Below, one piece after another: positions 34,833 to 44,922 of a stretch of DNA of 64,000 bases. Below the pieces are notes generated by a model. That model did no database searches. It was not told where the DNA came from and saw nothing but the letters and a program-made list of their open reading frames with translations. The position numbers and the translations under genes were made by a program. Position 1 is the stretch's first letter. Each line of letters starts with the position of its first letter. Origin of the DNA: Deinococcus ruber (lineage in GTDB: Bacteria > Deinococcota > Deinococci > Deinococcales > Deinococcaceae); the NCBI RefSeq assembly GCF_014648095.1, contig NZ_BMQL01000001.1, positions 124,001-188,000 of the forward strand. Direction: 5' to 3'.

Positions 34833-36173
34833 CTAGCTGTGCTGCTCTCCACGCCCGGTCAGCGGCCTGCGACTCTGGCGTTCCTTTCCCTCCTGGGCAG
34901 CGTGGCGGAACAGTTCGCGGTAGAGAGTCCGGGCCTGCGGCTCGCCGTAATCGTTGTCCAGCGGGTACGGCAGTTCTATCCACGCGTGTCCTTCGATTCC
35001 CGTGTCAGAACGCCGCACCCCGCTGACGAAGGTGACGGGGACGCCTGCGCGGCACAGGGCGGCGTAGCGTGTCAGAGAGCGCGGCACACACGTGGCTCCC
35101 CCCGGATAGACCAGCCGCAGCGCCCAGTTCGTGCCGCGCATGGCCCGCGCCACCGCCACTATATTCGGCTGCCGTGCCGGAGCCAGCGTCCAGCGAGCAG
35201 GCAGCTCTCGCGGGTCGCCCCCCCGTGCAATGGCCCGCCGTACCCGCAGCGCATCGGGCAGCACAGCAACAACGTCCTTCAGCAGACTGGGCAACCGCTG
35301 TATCCGCCCCGTTACCCTCTCGATAGGCATGATGTTCAGGTCAAGCAGCGCGTTTCGCCGGATCTGCCGTTTGGTTGCCCTTTCTTCGAGCGCAGCGGCG
35401 CGGCAGGCCCGCAGCGTGGCCCTCATGGTTTGCAGACAGCCCAGCGTGGCGGCGCGGTCCAGCACCTGGGCATCGGTCAGGCTGTACCGGGCATACATCT
35501 GCGTCAGGTCCAGCGGATCGGCAGGCTTGAGGCGGCCCGATTCTGCGCTCCATCCACGCGTCAGTGCCAGCATCAGCACCTGATCTCGCGGATCGGGCAG
35601 CCACACCGGAGCGCTGCCAAGGTGCGCTGGCTGCGCCGAATGCCACAGGTGCCAGGTGGCCCGCTTCACCTTCAGAGTGGTGCCCAGCAGCCTGCGAGCA
35701 ACGTGGCGATGAACGTCCATCCGTACTTCACGGTCAGGGCTGTACAGGTGCGCGACCTCGTGTGTCCAGTGGCTCGGCACGTCCACCAGACCGTCATCGG
35801 TCCACCGAAGATTTTGAGCCACGCGCACGGCCCGAACAGCGTCGCGCTCGTCGATCAGCACGTCCACATCGCCGTAAAAGCGCTCGGAGGGGTCGCTATA
35901 CACGAATTCTGCCGACGCGAACCCCTTCATCAGCACGGCCCGGATGCCCGCCTGCGCCCACGCCGTCAGCAGGGGAATCAGCGCCGCTCTGACGCGCATA
36001 TGCCGGGCCATCAGGGTAAAGCGCTGCGGCAACAGCTTCGGGGCCAGCGGATGACCCTGTGGCAGCCGCGCCAGCACCGCGCCGCCCAGCCCGTATCCCA
36101 GCAGCACCGGGGCATCGTGAACACCGAGTTGAGCAGGATCTGTCAGGGCAAGACGGACGGCATCGGGCATCAC
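34833..36173 (-). CDS. Nucleotidyltransferase fused to lasso B2-type (transglutaminase-like) leader peptidase
   Basis: 446 aa from GTG at 36173, with a leaderless box 6 nt upstream. Residues ~1-300 are a nucleotidyltransferase of the PF14907 kind: VLMKGFASAEFVYSDPSERFYGDVDVLID with the metal-binding G101-D-V-D104. Residues ~335-425 are a transglutaminase-core peptidase as in lasso B2 proteins: GATC362VPRSL, GH396AWIEL and Asp408, giving Cys-His-Asp with the His-Asp spacing of McjB. B2 enzymes cut the leader from the precursor held by B1. Kinase and nucleotidyltransferase partners both occur in some bacilli lasso clusters, but there as separate genes. No asparagine-synthetase-like ring-forming enzyme is nearby. 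Confidence 0.85.
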   Translation of the reverse strand: MMPDAVRLALTDPAQLGVHDAPVLLGYGLGGAVLARLPQGHPLAPKLLPQRFTLMARHMRVRAALIPLLTAWAQAGIRAVLMKGFASAEFVYSDPSERFYGDVDVLIDERDAVRAVRVAQNLRWTDDGLVDVPSHWTHEVAHLYSPDREVRMDVHRHVARRLLGTTLKVKRATWHLWHSAQPAHLGSAPVWLPDPRDQVLMLALTRGWSAESGRLKPADPLDLTQMYARYSLTDAQVLDRAATLGCLQTMRATLRACRAAALEERATKRQIRRNALLDLNIMPIERVTGRIQRLPSLLKDVVAVLPDALRVRRAIARGGDPRELPARWTLAPARQPNIVAVARAMRGTNWALRLVYPGGATCVPRSLTRYAALCRAGVPVTFVSGVRRSDTGIEGHAWIELPYPLDNDYGEPQARTLYRELFRHAAQEGKERQSRRPLTGRGEQHS

Positions 36174-36179
36174 AGAGCC

Positions 36180-36185
36180 ATGCTA
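36180..36185 (-). promoter_or_regulatory. Leaderless-type -10 box (TAGCAT) of the B2 fusion gene
   Basis: TAGCAT on minus ends 6 nt before the GTG at 36173, which supports GTG rather than the next-codon ATG as start. Confidence 0.6.
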
Positions 36186-36226
36186 CCGGACGGCACACAC
36201 GCCCGCTGTCATCTGCGGCACGTCGT

Positions 36227-37600
36227 TCAGCCGAGGGCCTGGAAGACCTCGCGCATGATGTTCAGACCAGTTTCGGCGTCTTCGCGGGTCAGGATCAGCG
36301 GCGGGCTGATGCGGATGACGCTTTCACCGCAGTCGAGGTTCAGCAGGCCGCGCCGGAACATCTCCTGACTCGCGCGGTCACGCAGCTTGCCGTCCGGGGT
36401 GCCGTCTGGCTTCACAAACTCCATGCCGATGAACAGGCCCTCGCCGCGCACATCACCCAGAAAAGCAAATTCGGCCTGCATGGCCCGCAGTTCGGCCAGG
36501 ATGTACGCGCCCACCTGTGCAGCATTGGTCATCAGGCTTTCGCCGCAGCCTGGGTGCTTCACCGCGCCTTCCAGCAGGTCGAGGGTGGCAATCGCCGCCG
36601 CCGCCGCCACCGGGTTTCCGCCGAAGGTACTGCCGTGCGATCCTTGCGGCCACGTCATCACCGATTCACGGGCCAGCATCGCGCTGATGGGCATACCCGA
36701 CGCGATCCCCTTGGCCGCCGTCACGATATCGGGCTGCACGTTGCCGTACTGCTCGAACTGCTGGAAGGCGAACATCTTTCCGGTGCGGCCCATGCCCGAC
36801 TGCACTTCGTCGAAGATCAGCAGAATGCCGTGCTGGTCGCACAGTTCACGCAGTCTGGGCAGGAAGCTGGCAGGTGGCACGATATAGCCGCCCTCGCCCT
36901 GCATCGGCTCGATGATGATGGCCGCCACCTCGTCGGCGGGAATGACCGTCTGAAACAGCAGTTCGATATGCGCGAGCACCGCGTCGCCGCAGCTTTCCGA
37001 CGTGCTGCCCAGCGGCGGGCGGAAGGGATTGGGGTACGGCACGTGCGACACGTTCGGCAGCAGCGGCCCGAATCCGCGCTTGTACTTGGTCTTGCTGCCG
37101 GTCAGGGTAATGGCCCCGTAGGTGCGCCCGTGAAAGCTGCCCAGCGTGGAAATAATATGGGTGCGCCCGGTGTGATAGCGGGCCAGCTTGACCGCCGCTT
37201 CCACCGCTTCCGCGCCGCTGTTCCCAAAAAACGCCCGCCACTTCTGCCCCGGCTTCTCGATGTGCCGCAGCAGGCGTTCGGCCAGCACGGTGGTTACTTC
37301 CTGCGGATAGTCGGTCAGGCAGACGTGCATGAATTTGGCGGCCTGCGCGGTAATCGCCTGCACGACGTGCGGGTGGGCATGCCCGGTGGTCGAAACCGCG
37401 ATGCCCGCGAAAAAATCGAGCATGGTGTTTCCGTCAGCGTCTGTCAGCCACACACCCTCGCCGTGGTCGGGCACGAAGGGATACGGGCGCATGTACGACG
37501 TGGACAGCTCCGCCGCGTCGCGGGCGATGATATCGGCAGATTTCGGGCCGGGGAGGGAGGTTTTGAGGATGGGTTGGCGGGGTTGGGTTGCAGTGGTCAT
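36227..37600 (-). CDS. Class III aminotransferase (acetylornithine/4-aminobutyrate aminotransferase family)
   Basis: 457 aa, PLP enzyme. Motifs: DFFAGIAVSTTGHAHPHVV, FFGNSGAEAVEAAVKLARYHTGRTHII, GSFHGRTYGAITLTGSK (PLP phosphate), IIEPMQGEGGYIVPP, LLIFDEVQSGMGRTGKMFAF and PLP-lysine in TAAKGIASGMPISAML. Last gene of an operon behind lysine 2,3-aminomutase and a low-GC gene whose stop overlaps its ATG (ATGA). The context suggests an amino-acid substrate derived from lysine, but specificity cannot be read from sequence. Confidence 0.9.
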   Translation of the reverse strand: MTTATQPRQPILKTSLPGPKSADIIARDAAELSTSYMRPYPFVPDHGEGVWLTDADGNTMLDFFAGIAVSTTGHAHPHVVQAITAQAAKFMHVCLTDYPQEVTTVLAERLLRHIEKPGQKWRAFFGNSGAEAVEAAVKLARYHTGRTHIISTLGSFHGRTYGAITLTGSKTKYKRGFGPLLPNVSHVPYPNPFRPPLGSTSESCGDAVLAHIELLFQTVIPADEVAAIIIEPMQGEGGYIVPPASFLPRLRELCDQHGILLIFDEVQSGMGRTGKMFAFQQFEQYGNVQPDIVTAAKGIASGMPISAMLARESVMTWPQGSHGSTFGGNPVAAAAAIATLDLLEGAVKHPGCGESLMTNAAQVGAYILAELRAMQAEFAFLGDVRGEGLFIGMEFVKPDGTPDGKLRDRASQEMFRRGLLNLDCGESVIRISPPLILTREDAETGLNIMREVFQALG

Positions 37601-37977
37601 TCAGATACTCCTTGGGTTGCTTCTTCAAATTGGAGAGGTCTATAGCTCTCAATAGGTAAGGCGTAGTCATCCTGCCCGAACTGAAAGCGTCCGCTGTTTC
37701 GCCCAGCTCCAATGAATTTACCGTTATCGATGTAAATCACACTTGATTCGTATTCAAATTTACAGTCAGGATATGGTTCTATTTCGGCATCTGCCACAAT
37801 CAGCCCAGGTATTGGCCTGCCGTTCCAACGAATCGGATTGCCTTCCCAATTCACATCATCCCCAAGCGAAAACTCCTTTTGCCAAGGCGTCCCGTACTTG
37901 AATTGGTACCGATTCTCGACAATATTTCTGCATTGCTCACATCGCTGCGGAATGACAAGGATGTCGAAGGTTCCCAT
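37597..37977 (-). CDS. Low-GC hypothetical protein inserted in the aminomutase operon
   Basis: 126 aa from ATG at 37977. Starts FDILVIPQRCEQCRNIVENRYQFKYGT with a CxxC (Cys13, Cys16), then a mostly beta, Trp/Tyr-rich body (DDVNWEGNPIRWNGRPIPGLIVADAEIE). Family not recognised. Base composition is close to 50% GC against about 65% in its operon neighbours. It begins 14 nt after kamA and overlaps the aminotransferase by 4 nt, so it is translated as part of the operon despite its foreign composition. The shape resembles small immunity or adaptor proteins, but that is only an impression. Confidence 0.7.
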   Translation of the reverse strand: MGTFDILVIPQRCEQCRNIVENRYQFKYGTPWQKEFSLGDDVNWEGNPIRWNGRPIPGLIVADAEIEPYPDCKFEYESSVIYIDNGKFIGAGRNSGRFQFGQDDYALPIESYRPLQFEEATQGVSE

Positions 37978-37991
37978 GCCTTCATTCTCGT

Positions 37992-39404
37992 TCAGTCCCC
38001 GCTCACTGGCACCTGCATCATGCCGTCGGGCGCGGTGTCGGTCACGGTCTCCCCTGCCCCCACGCCGTAAGCGGCCCACTTGTCTTCGCGGCTGTTCAGG
38101 CGGTGCTGTACCGCGCCGGGCCGTTGGTGGGTGGCATTGAAGCCTTCCGGCTGAATGCTGATGCGCTCGCCTTGCATCAGCCCCCAGATACCGCTCTGAC
38201 CTGGCTCCGATCTCTCCCACTCGGCGGGAACGGGCATGTCGGGGCCGGTGTAGTCGGTGGGTTCGCTATACGCGGCGATGTACCCCTCGAAATTCCGCAG
38301 AATCAGCTTGTCGGCACTCTGAGCCAGCACGTAATTGGGCGCGACGGGAATCTTGCCGCCGCCGCCGGGCGCGTCCACCACGTAGGTCGGCACGCTGTAG
38401 CCGCTGGTATGCCCGCGCAGGCTCTCCATGATCTCCAGCCCCTTGGCGACGGTGGTTCGCAGGTGCCCCGCACCGTGCACCAGGTCGCACTGATAGATGT
38501 AATAGGGCCGCACGCGAATCTTGACGAGTTCGCGCAGCAGCTTCTGCATGATGACCGGATGGTCGTTCACGCCGCGCAGCAGCACGCTCTGGTTTCCCAG
38601 CGGCACACCCGCACGGGTCAGGCGGTCGCAGGCGTCGGCCACCTCCGGCGTGATCTCCTTGGGGTGGTTGACGTGAATGTTCATCCAGAGCGGATGGTGG
38701 GCGCTCAGCACGTCGCAGAGTTCCTGCGTCACGCGCATCGGCATGAAGACCGGCACCCGCGTTCCGATGCGGATAATTTCGATGTGCTCGATGGCCCGCA
38801 GCTCGGACAACAGACCCGCCAGCACTTTGGGCGCGAGCGTGAGCGGATCGCCGCCTGACAGCAGCACGTCGCGCACCTGGGGGCTGTTCCTCAGATAGTC
38901 GAGCTGGGCGCGGTATTCGGCGGGGTTGAAGGTTTCGGTGGGGTCGCCCACGATGCGCGAGCGCGTGCAGTAGCGGCAGTAGCTGGCACACTGGGTCGTG
39001 ACCAGCATCAGCACGCGGTCGGGGTAGCGGTGAACCAGGCCAGGCACGGGGCTGTGTTTGTCTTCGGCCAGGCTGTCTTCCATCATGCTGGTAAACGACT
39101 CCAGCTCGTGATGGGTCGGAATCACCTGACGGCGCACCGGGCAGGTCGGGTCGTCTCTGTCCATCAGCGACGCGAAATACGGCGTGATATCGAGCCGGAA
39201 GATGCCCTGGGCGCTGGCTCCGGCCCGCTCGGACTCGGTGAGCGTCAGCACTTCTTCGAGTTCTTCAACGGTGTTGATGCGGTTCTTCAGTTGCCATTTC
39301 CAGTCGTACCACTGGGCGTCGGGCACATCGGCCCATTTGGCGGCGCGGTGGTTGCGCGGCAGCATCTGCTGAGCGCGGAGGGTGGCTTGCGGGTGCAGGG
39401 TCAT
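37992..39404 (-). CDS. kamA: Lysine 2,3-aminomutase (KamA family)
   Basis: 470 aa from ATG at 39404 with AAGGAG upstream. Radical-SAM cluster motif C139-ASY-C143-RY-C146, then TETFNPAEYRAQLDYLRNSPQVRDVLLSGGDPLTLAP-type core (TIM barrel), GTRVPVFMPMRV, HVNHPKEITPEV and the PLP-lysine region VVDAPGGGGKIPVAPN. It converts L-lysine to beta-lysine. The archaeal/Clostridium partner for making N-acetyl-beta-lysine (AblB) is not present; instead an aminotransferase follows. An Lrp-family regulator is divergent. Confidence 0.93.
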   Translation of the reverse strand: MTLHPQATLRAQQMLPRNHRAAKWADVPDAQWYDWKWQLKNRINTVEELEEVLTLTESERAGASAQGIFRLDITPYFASLMDRDDPTCPVRRQVIPTHHELESFTSMMEDSLAEDKHSPVPGLVHRYPDRVLMLVTTQCASYCRYCTRSRIVGDPTETFNPAEYRAQLDYLRNSPQVRDVLLSGGDPLTLAPKVLAGLLSELRAIEHIEIIRIGTRVPVFMPMRVTQELCDVLSAHHPLWMNIHVNHPKEITPEVADACDRLTRAGVPLGNQSVLLRGVNDHPVIMQKLLRELVKIRVRPYYIYQCDLVHGAGHLRTTVAKGLEIMESLRGHTSGYSVPTYVVDAPGGGGKIPVAPNYVLAQSADKLILRNFEGYIAAYSEPTDYTGPDMPVPAEWERSEPGQSGIWGLMQGERISIQPEGFNATHQRPGAVQHRLNSREDKWAAYGVGAGETVTDTAPDGMMQVPVSGD

Positions 39405-39639
39405 GGATCTCCTTGACGTGCAACAGGAATGGCAGAATTGTCCGAATAGTCATTTCGGAGGCGAGAGGCAGCGGCTGAAACCCAAGCAGGCGCGAAGTAA
39501 GGGGAACGTTCTGACCTTCAGCTTAATCGTCACGGGACTCACTTTGGAAGACGCGCTCACGTTCAAAAGGTGCCGAATTTCAGCCATATCCCTGCCAAAC
39601 GGCATGTTCGGGTTTACACTTGCAAGGTCGCTTGATACC

Positions 39640-40116
<477 letters not shown>

Positions 40117-40119
40117 CCG

Positions 40120-40125
40120 TATGCT
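40120..40125 (+). promoter_or_regulatory. Leaderless-type -10 box (TATGCT)
   Basis: TATGCT ends 6 nt before the ATG at 40132, immediately after the stop of the Lrp-family gene. Confidence 0.6.
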
Positions 40126-40131
40126 GAGGGC

Positions 40132-40593
40132 ATGATTTCAGACCTTGCCCGCCTGTACGAGCGCGACCTGAACAAAGTCATCGAGGAACTGGAGCTGTAC
40201 CCGGACGAAGCAGCGATCTGGACGGTTCAGCCGGGCATCGCCAATCCTGCCGGGAATCTGGCGCTGCATCTGGTGGGCAATCTGCGGCTGTTTGTGGGGC
40301 TGAATCTGGGCGGCATTGCATATGTGCGTGACCGCCCCGCCGAATTCGCCCGCAAGGATGTGCCGCGCTCAGAATTGGTGGCGGCGCTGCAAACCACCGC
40401 GCAGGGCATTCAACAGACCCTGGCGAAGCTGGACGAAGATGCACTGAATCAGGCGTACCCGGCAGCCGTCGCGGGGTTTCCAGCCGATATGACCACCGCC
40501 GCCTTCCTGATGCACCTGTACGGCCACCTGAACTGGCACCTGGGACAGATCGACTACCACCGCCGCCTGTTGTTTCCGCAGCACCAGGGCTGA
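40132..40593 (+). CDS. DinB-fold metal-binding protein
   Basis: 153 aa. Four-helix bundle of the DinB/YfiT type with the three metal-binding histidines visible: LALHLVGNL in helix 2 and HLYGHLNWHLGQIDYHRR in helix 4. Related proteins are thiol-dependent transferases or of unknown function. The next gene starts 3 nt after its stop. Two other DinB-fold genes lie at 43861 and 44349, but this one is of a different subgroup (no GGGDxW end). Confidence 0.8.
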   Translation: MISDLARLYERDLNKVIEELELYPDEAAIWTVQPGIANPAGNLALHLVGNLRLFVGLNLGGIAYVRDRPAEFARKDVPRSELVAALQTTAQGIQQTLAKLDEDALNQAYPAAVAGFPADMTTAAFLMHLYGHLNWHLGQIDYHRRLLFPQHQG

Positions 40594-40596
40594 GCC

Positions 40597-41706
40597 GTGG
40601 ACTACACCCACGATTTCGATACCGCCGTTCAGACCTTCGTACTGACCGACCTGCCCGCCAGCACCCCCGCCGACGCCGAGTTCTTTCTAAAGACCGGGCT
40701 GGAAGGCTGGCAGACCGGACACTCTGAACTGAAATTCGAGGGCCGAACGCTGCGCCGCGCGTATCCCATCGGCACGCTGCTCAGCTTCAAGGTGTCGCGG
40801 GATGTGCCGGGCAGCGAGGAAGGCGACGCCTGGGGCCAGCGACGGCCTGACCGCTGCCAGGTGGTGACGGGCGACGCCACCCACGAACTGAGCGTACAGA
40901 GCTGGATGGACAGCCCGCTGAGTGAGCGTCCATCCACCCTGTCGGCGCAGACCTCGCTGCTGAACGTTCACAGCCCTGAACTCGGCGACGAGTTTGCGGT
41001 GCTGGTGTGGCAGCCCCCGCAGGCGAAAACGGCGGGGCAGCGCTTCCCGGTGCTGTATCTGCACGATGGGCAGAACGTCTTCGATCAGGCCACCGCGTTT
41101 GCGGGCCGGACGTGGAAGGCAGCCGAGGCGGCGCAGGCACTGGCCGAAGCAGGCTTGCCGTGCATCCTGGTGGCCGTCACCGTCCGGGACGCGCACCGGG
41201 GCAGCGATTATGTCCCCTTCGAGATTGCCGCCAACGGCTTTCACAGCAGCGCCGCCGAGTATCAGGCGTTCCTGACGGGCACGCTCAAACTGCTGATTGA
41301 CGCCCGTTTCCCGACGTGGCCGGATGCCCGGCACACAGCCCAGGCGGGCAGCAGCTTCGGCGGCGTCGCCAGTGTGTACGGTGGCCTGAGCCGCCCCGAC
41401 GTGTGGGGAAGCATCGGGGCTTTCAGTCCGAGCGTGTGGGTACAGGATTCCGGCCTGCTGGCGTGGAGTGAGCAGCACCCCGCCCCGCACACCCGTGTGT
41501 ACGTGGATATGGGCGACCACGAGGGCACCTTTACCGCCGACGCCGCCAGACTGGTCAATCTGACGCGCTGGTTAGCCGCCCGCCTCCGACAGCATGTGCA
41601 GGACGTGGTTCTGACCATCGGTGAGGGCCACTGGCACAACGAGGACGCCTGGGCTGCCCGGTTTCCCGGCTTTCTGCGCTGGTGGCTGGAAGGACTGTTG
41701 GATTAA
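40597..41706 (+). CDS. Esterase, enterochelin-esterase/esterase-D-like alpha/beta hydrolase
   Basis: 369 aa from GTG at 40597. The N-terminal ~115 residues form a beta-sandwich like the CBM20/48-type or Fes N-domain (FVLTDLPASTPADAEFFLKTGLEGW). The catalytic domain has HDGQNVFDQATAFAGRTW, VAVTVRDAHRGSDYVPF, nucleophile in AGSSFGGVAS, acid in DMGDHEGTF and His in GEGHWHNEDAW. Family members cleave ester bonds in siderophores or small acyl compounds; substrate here is unknown. Three nt after the DinB gene, so likely cotranscribed. Confidence 0.85.
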   Translation: MDYTHDFDTAVQTFVLTDLPASTPADAEFFLKTGLEGWQTGHSELKFEGRTLRRAYPIGTLLSFKVSRDVPGSEEGDAWGQRRPDRCQVVTGDATHELSVQSWMDSPLSERPSTLSAQTSLLNVHSPELGDEFAVLVWQPPQAKTAGQRFPVLYLHDGQNVFDQATAFAGRTWKAAEAAQALAEAGLPCILVAVTVRDAHRGSDYVPFEIAANGFHSSAAEYQAFLTGTLKLLIDARFPTWPDARHTAQAGSSFGGVASVYGGLSRPDVWGSIGAFSPSVWVQDSGLLAWSEQHPAPHTRVYVDMGDHEGTFTADAARLVNLTRWLAARLRQHVQDVVLTIGEGHWHNEDAWAARFPGFLRWWLEGLLD

Positions 41707-41887
41707 AAAGCGTACCGCCACTCCTTGCATCCCGCCCACACCTGCAAACCACTTTTCATCTGTAAAGAATCTGAGCATTCGCGACAGTTCCCGCCAACCT
41801 CCGCGACCCAATTTTACTCGTCTGAGAGCAGACTTTACGCCGTCCGAGGGGGCGTGTTAGCGTGACGCATTCCCCGGAGGTTGTCAC

Positions 41888-43462
<1,575 letters not shown>

Positions 43463-43479
43463 GCAGCAGGATTGAGGCG

Positions 43480-43833
43480 CTACACAGACAGCAGCCAGCG
43501 CCGCGCTTCCTCTTCGGTGTGAACGAAGCGCACGCCCGGATGCCTGGAATGTTCGAAAGCCAGCTGTGCGAAGCGTTCGCCGTGGGCCGCGAAGTCGGGC
43601 AACACCAGGCAGAGCGGCACGCGGTAATTCACGAATTTCTGAAAGAGTTCTCCGGCGAGGCCGCTGCTCAGGCGATAAAACTCGGGGCCGAGGTCGCTTT
43701 CGTGCAGGATCAGGCCGTCCAGCCCGAAGGCCGCGCCGATCAGGTCGGGGATGTCAGACATGGCCTCGACCCGCAGACCCAGTTCAGCCGCCGTTTTGAT
43801 GGATGGAGAGTTTGTTGACCCAGTTTGTTCCAT
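43480..43833 (-). CDS. DUF4180 family protein
   Basis: 117 aa from ATG at 43833. The pattern matches the family: a start around LGLRVEAMSDIPDLIGAAFGLDGLILHESDLGPEFYRLSSGLAGELFQKFVNYRVPLCLVLPD and an end VRFVHTEEEARRWLLSV. The core SGLAGELxQKFVNYR is the signature. Function is unknown; members are often near regulators or DinB-like genes, and here the divergent neighbour is a DinB gene 27 nt away. Confidence 0.82.
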   Translation of the reverse strand: MEQTGSTNSPSIKTAAELGLRVEAMSDIPDLIGAAFGLDGLILHESDLGPEFYRLSSGLAGELFQKFVNYRVPLCLVLPDFAAHGERFAQLAFEHSRHPGVRFVHTEEEARRWLLSV

Positions 43834-43860
43834 ACTTCCGCATTCTGCGACACTGAATCC

Positions 43861-44352
43861 ATGACCCAGTCCCCAAGTGATCAGTCCACCTTCGTCCGTC
43901 TGCTGCCGCGCCTGTTCCGGGGCGGGCAGGCGTATGTCGGCGTGGAAGCCACCCTCAGCGACCTGAGCAGCGAACAGGCCGCCACCACGCCCAGCAACCT
44001 GCCGCACTCTGTTGCCGAGCTGCTGGCACACGTCAACTGGTGGAATGCCTGGATGCTGGAGGTGATCGAAACGGGCGCTCCAGTTCCGTATCCGCCGCAC
44101 GCCGCCGACACCTGGCCGAGCGCACAGGCTGCCGACTGGGATCATCTGAAGGCGCAGTTCTATATGCTCCTGGCCCGCATCGACACCCACGCCGCCCGGC
44201 CCGATCTTGCCAGCCCGGTCAACTTCGAGGAGACGATAGGCGAACTGCTGGCCGACTTCGCGCTGCACACCGCGCACCACTTCGGGCAGATCATCAGCGT
44301 GCGGCAGGCCATTGGCGCGTGGCCCCCGGCAGGCGGAGGCGATAGCTGGTGA
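43861..44352 (+). CDS. DinB-fold protein (first of a tandem pair)
   Basis: 163 aa from ATG at 43861. DinB-like bundle with NLPHSVAELLAHVNWWNAWM in helix 2 and LADFALHTAHHFGQIISVRQAIGAWPPAGGGDSW at the end. Histidines at the usual metal positions are present. Overlaps the next gene by 4 nt (GTGA). The pair shares about half of the helix-2 and C-terminal sequence, indicating local duplication. Confidence 0.8.
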   Translation: MTQSPSDQSTFVRLLPRLFRGGQAYVGVEATLSDLSSEQAATTPSNLPHSVAELLAHVNWWNAWMLEVIETGAPVPYPPHAADTWPSAQAADWDHLKAQFYMLLARIDTHAARPDLASPVNFEETIGELLADFALHTAHHFGQIISVRQAIGAWPPAGGGDSW

Positions 44353-44828
44353 CGTTTCCCTCCAGCGTTCAGGACGCGGTATCAAGCCTGTTTTACGGCG
44401 GCTCGGCCAACGTGTCGTGGCAGCAGGCACTCGACGGGCTGGACGGCGAGCAGGCCACCCGGCAGCCGCCCAATCTGCCGCACAGCGTAGCTGCCCTGGT
44501 CGCCCACGTGCAGTTCTGGCAGACGTACCTGCTGGCGGTGTTCCGGGGCGAAGACCCTGCCTGGATCGAGCATGCCCCGGAAGGCTGGCCCACCGTGACG
44601 GCGGCAAGCTGGCCCCCGCTGAAGGAAGATTTCTTCGCCGCTATGGACGCGCTGGCCCGCTACGCCCAGGACGAGGCCTTTCTGATGGACCTCGACCCGG
44701 AAGGGCGCTTCCGTACCGTGCCGCTGACCAGCTTCGCGGCGCACGGCATCTACCATCTGGGGCAGGTGGTGAGCGTGCGGCAGGCGCTGGGACTGTGGCC
44801 CCCACCGGGCGGCGGCGATACGTGGTGA
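44349..44828 (+). CDS. DinB-fold protein (second of a tandem pair)
   Basis: 159 aa from GTG at 44349. NLPHSVAALVAHVQFWQTYLLAVFRGEDP in helix 2 and HGIYHLGQVVSVRQALGLWPPPGGGDTW at the C-terminus match the protein before it. It differs in the middle helix (ALARYAQDEAFLMDLDPEGRFRT). In helix 4 HxxxHxxQ keeps the metal ligands. Translationally coupled to its paralog. Confidence 0.8.
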   Translation: MTFPSSVQDAVSSLFYGGSANVSWQQALDGLDGEQATRQPPNLPHSVAALVAHVQFWQTYLLAVFRGEDPAWIEHAPEGWPTVTAASWPPLKEDFFAAMDALARYAQDEAFLMDLDPEGRFRTVPLTSFAAHGIYHLGQVVSVRQALGLWPPPGGGDTW

Positions 44829-44922
44829 AGCGCGTTGCAGTGCCTTCCTGTCTCTCAAGAAAACTCTGAACGATCTTCCGTCTGTCTCCCCTGCCCCTCT
44901 CTCAGCTCCCCCGAGGTTTTCC

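Noticed and set aside
34839..36368. 509-codon frame on plus across the B2 fusion
   Set aside because: Antisense to a gene with nucleotidyltransferase and peptidase motifs; no recognisable domain.
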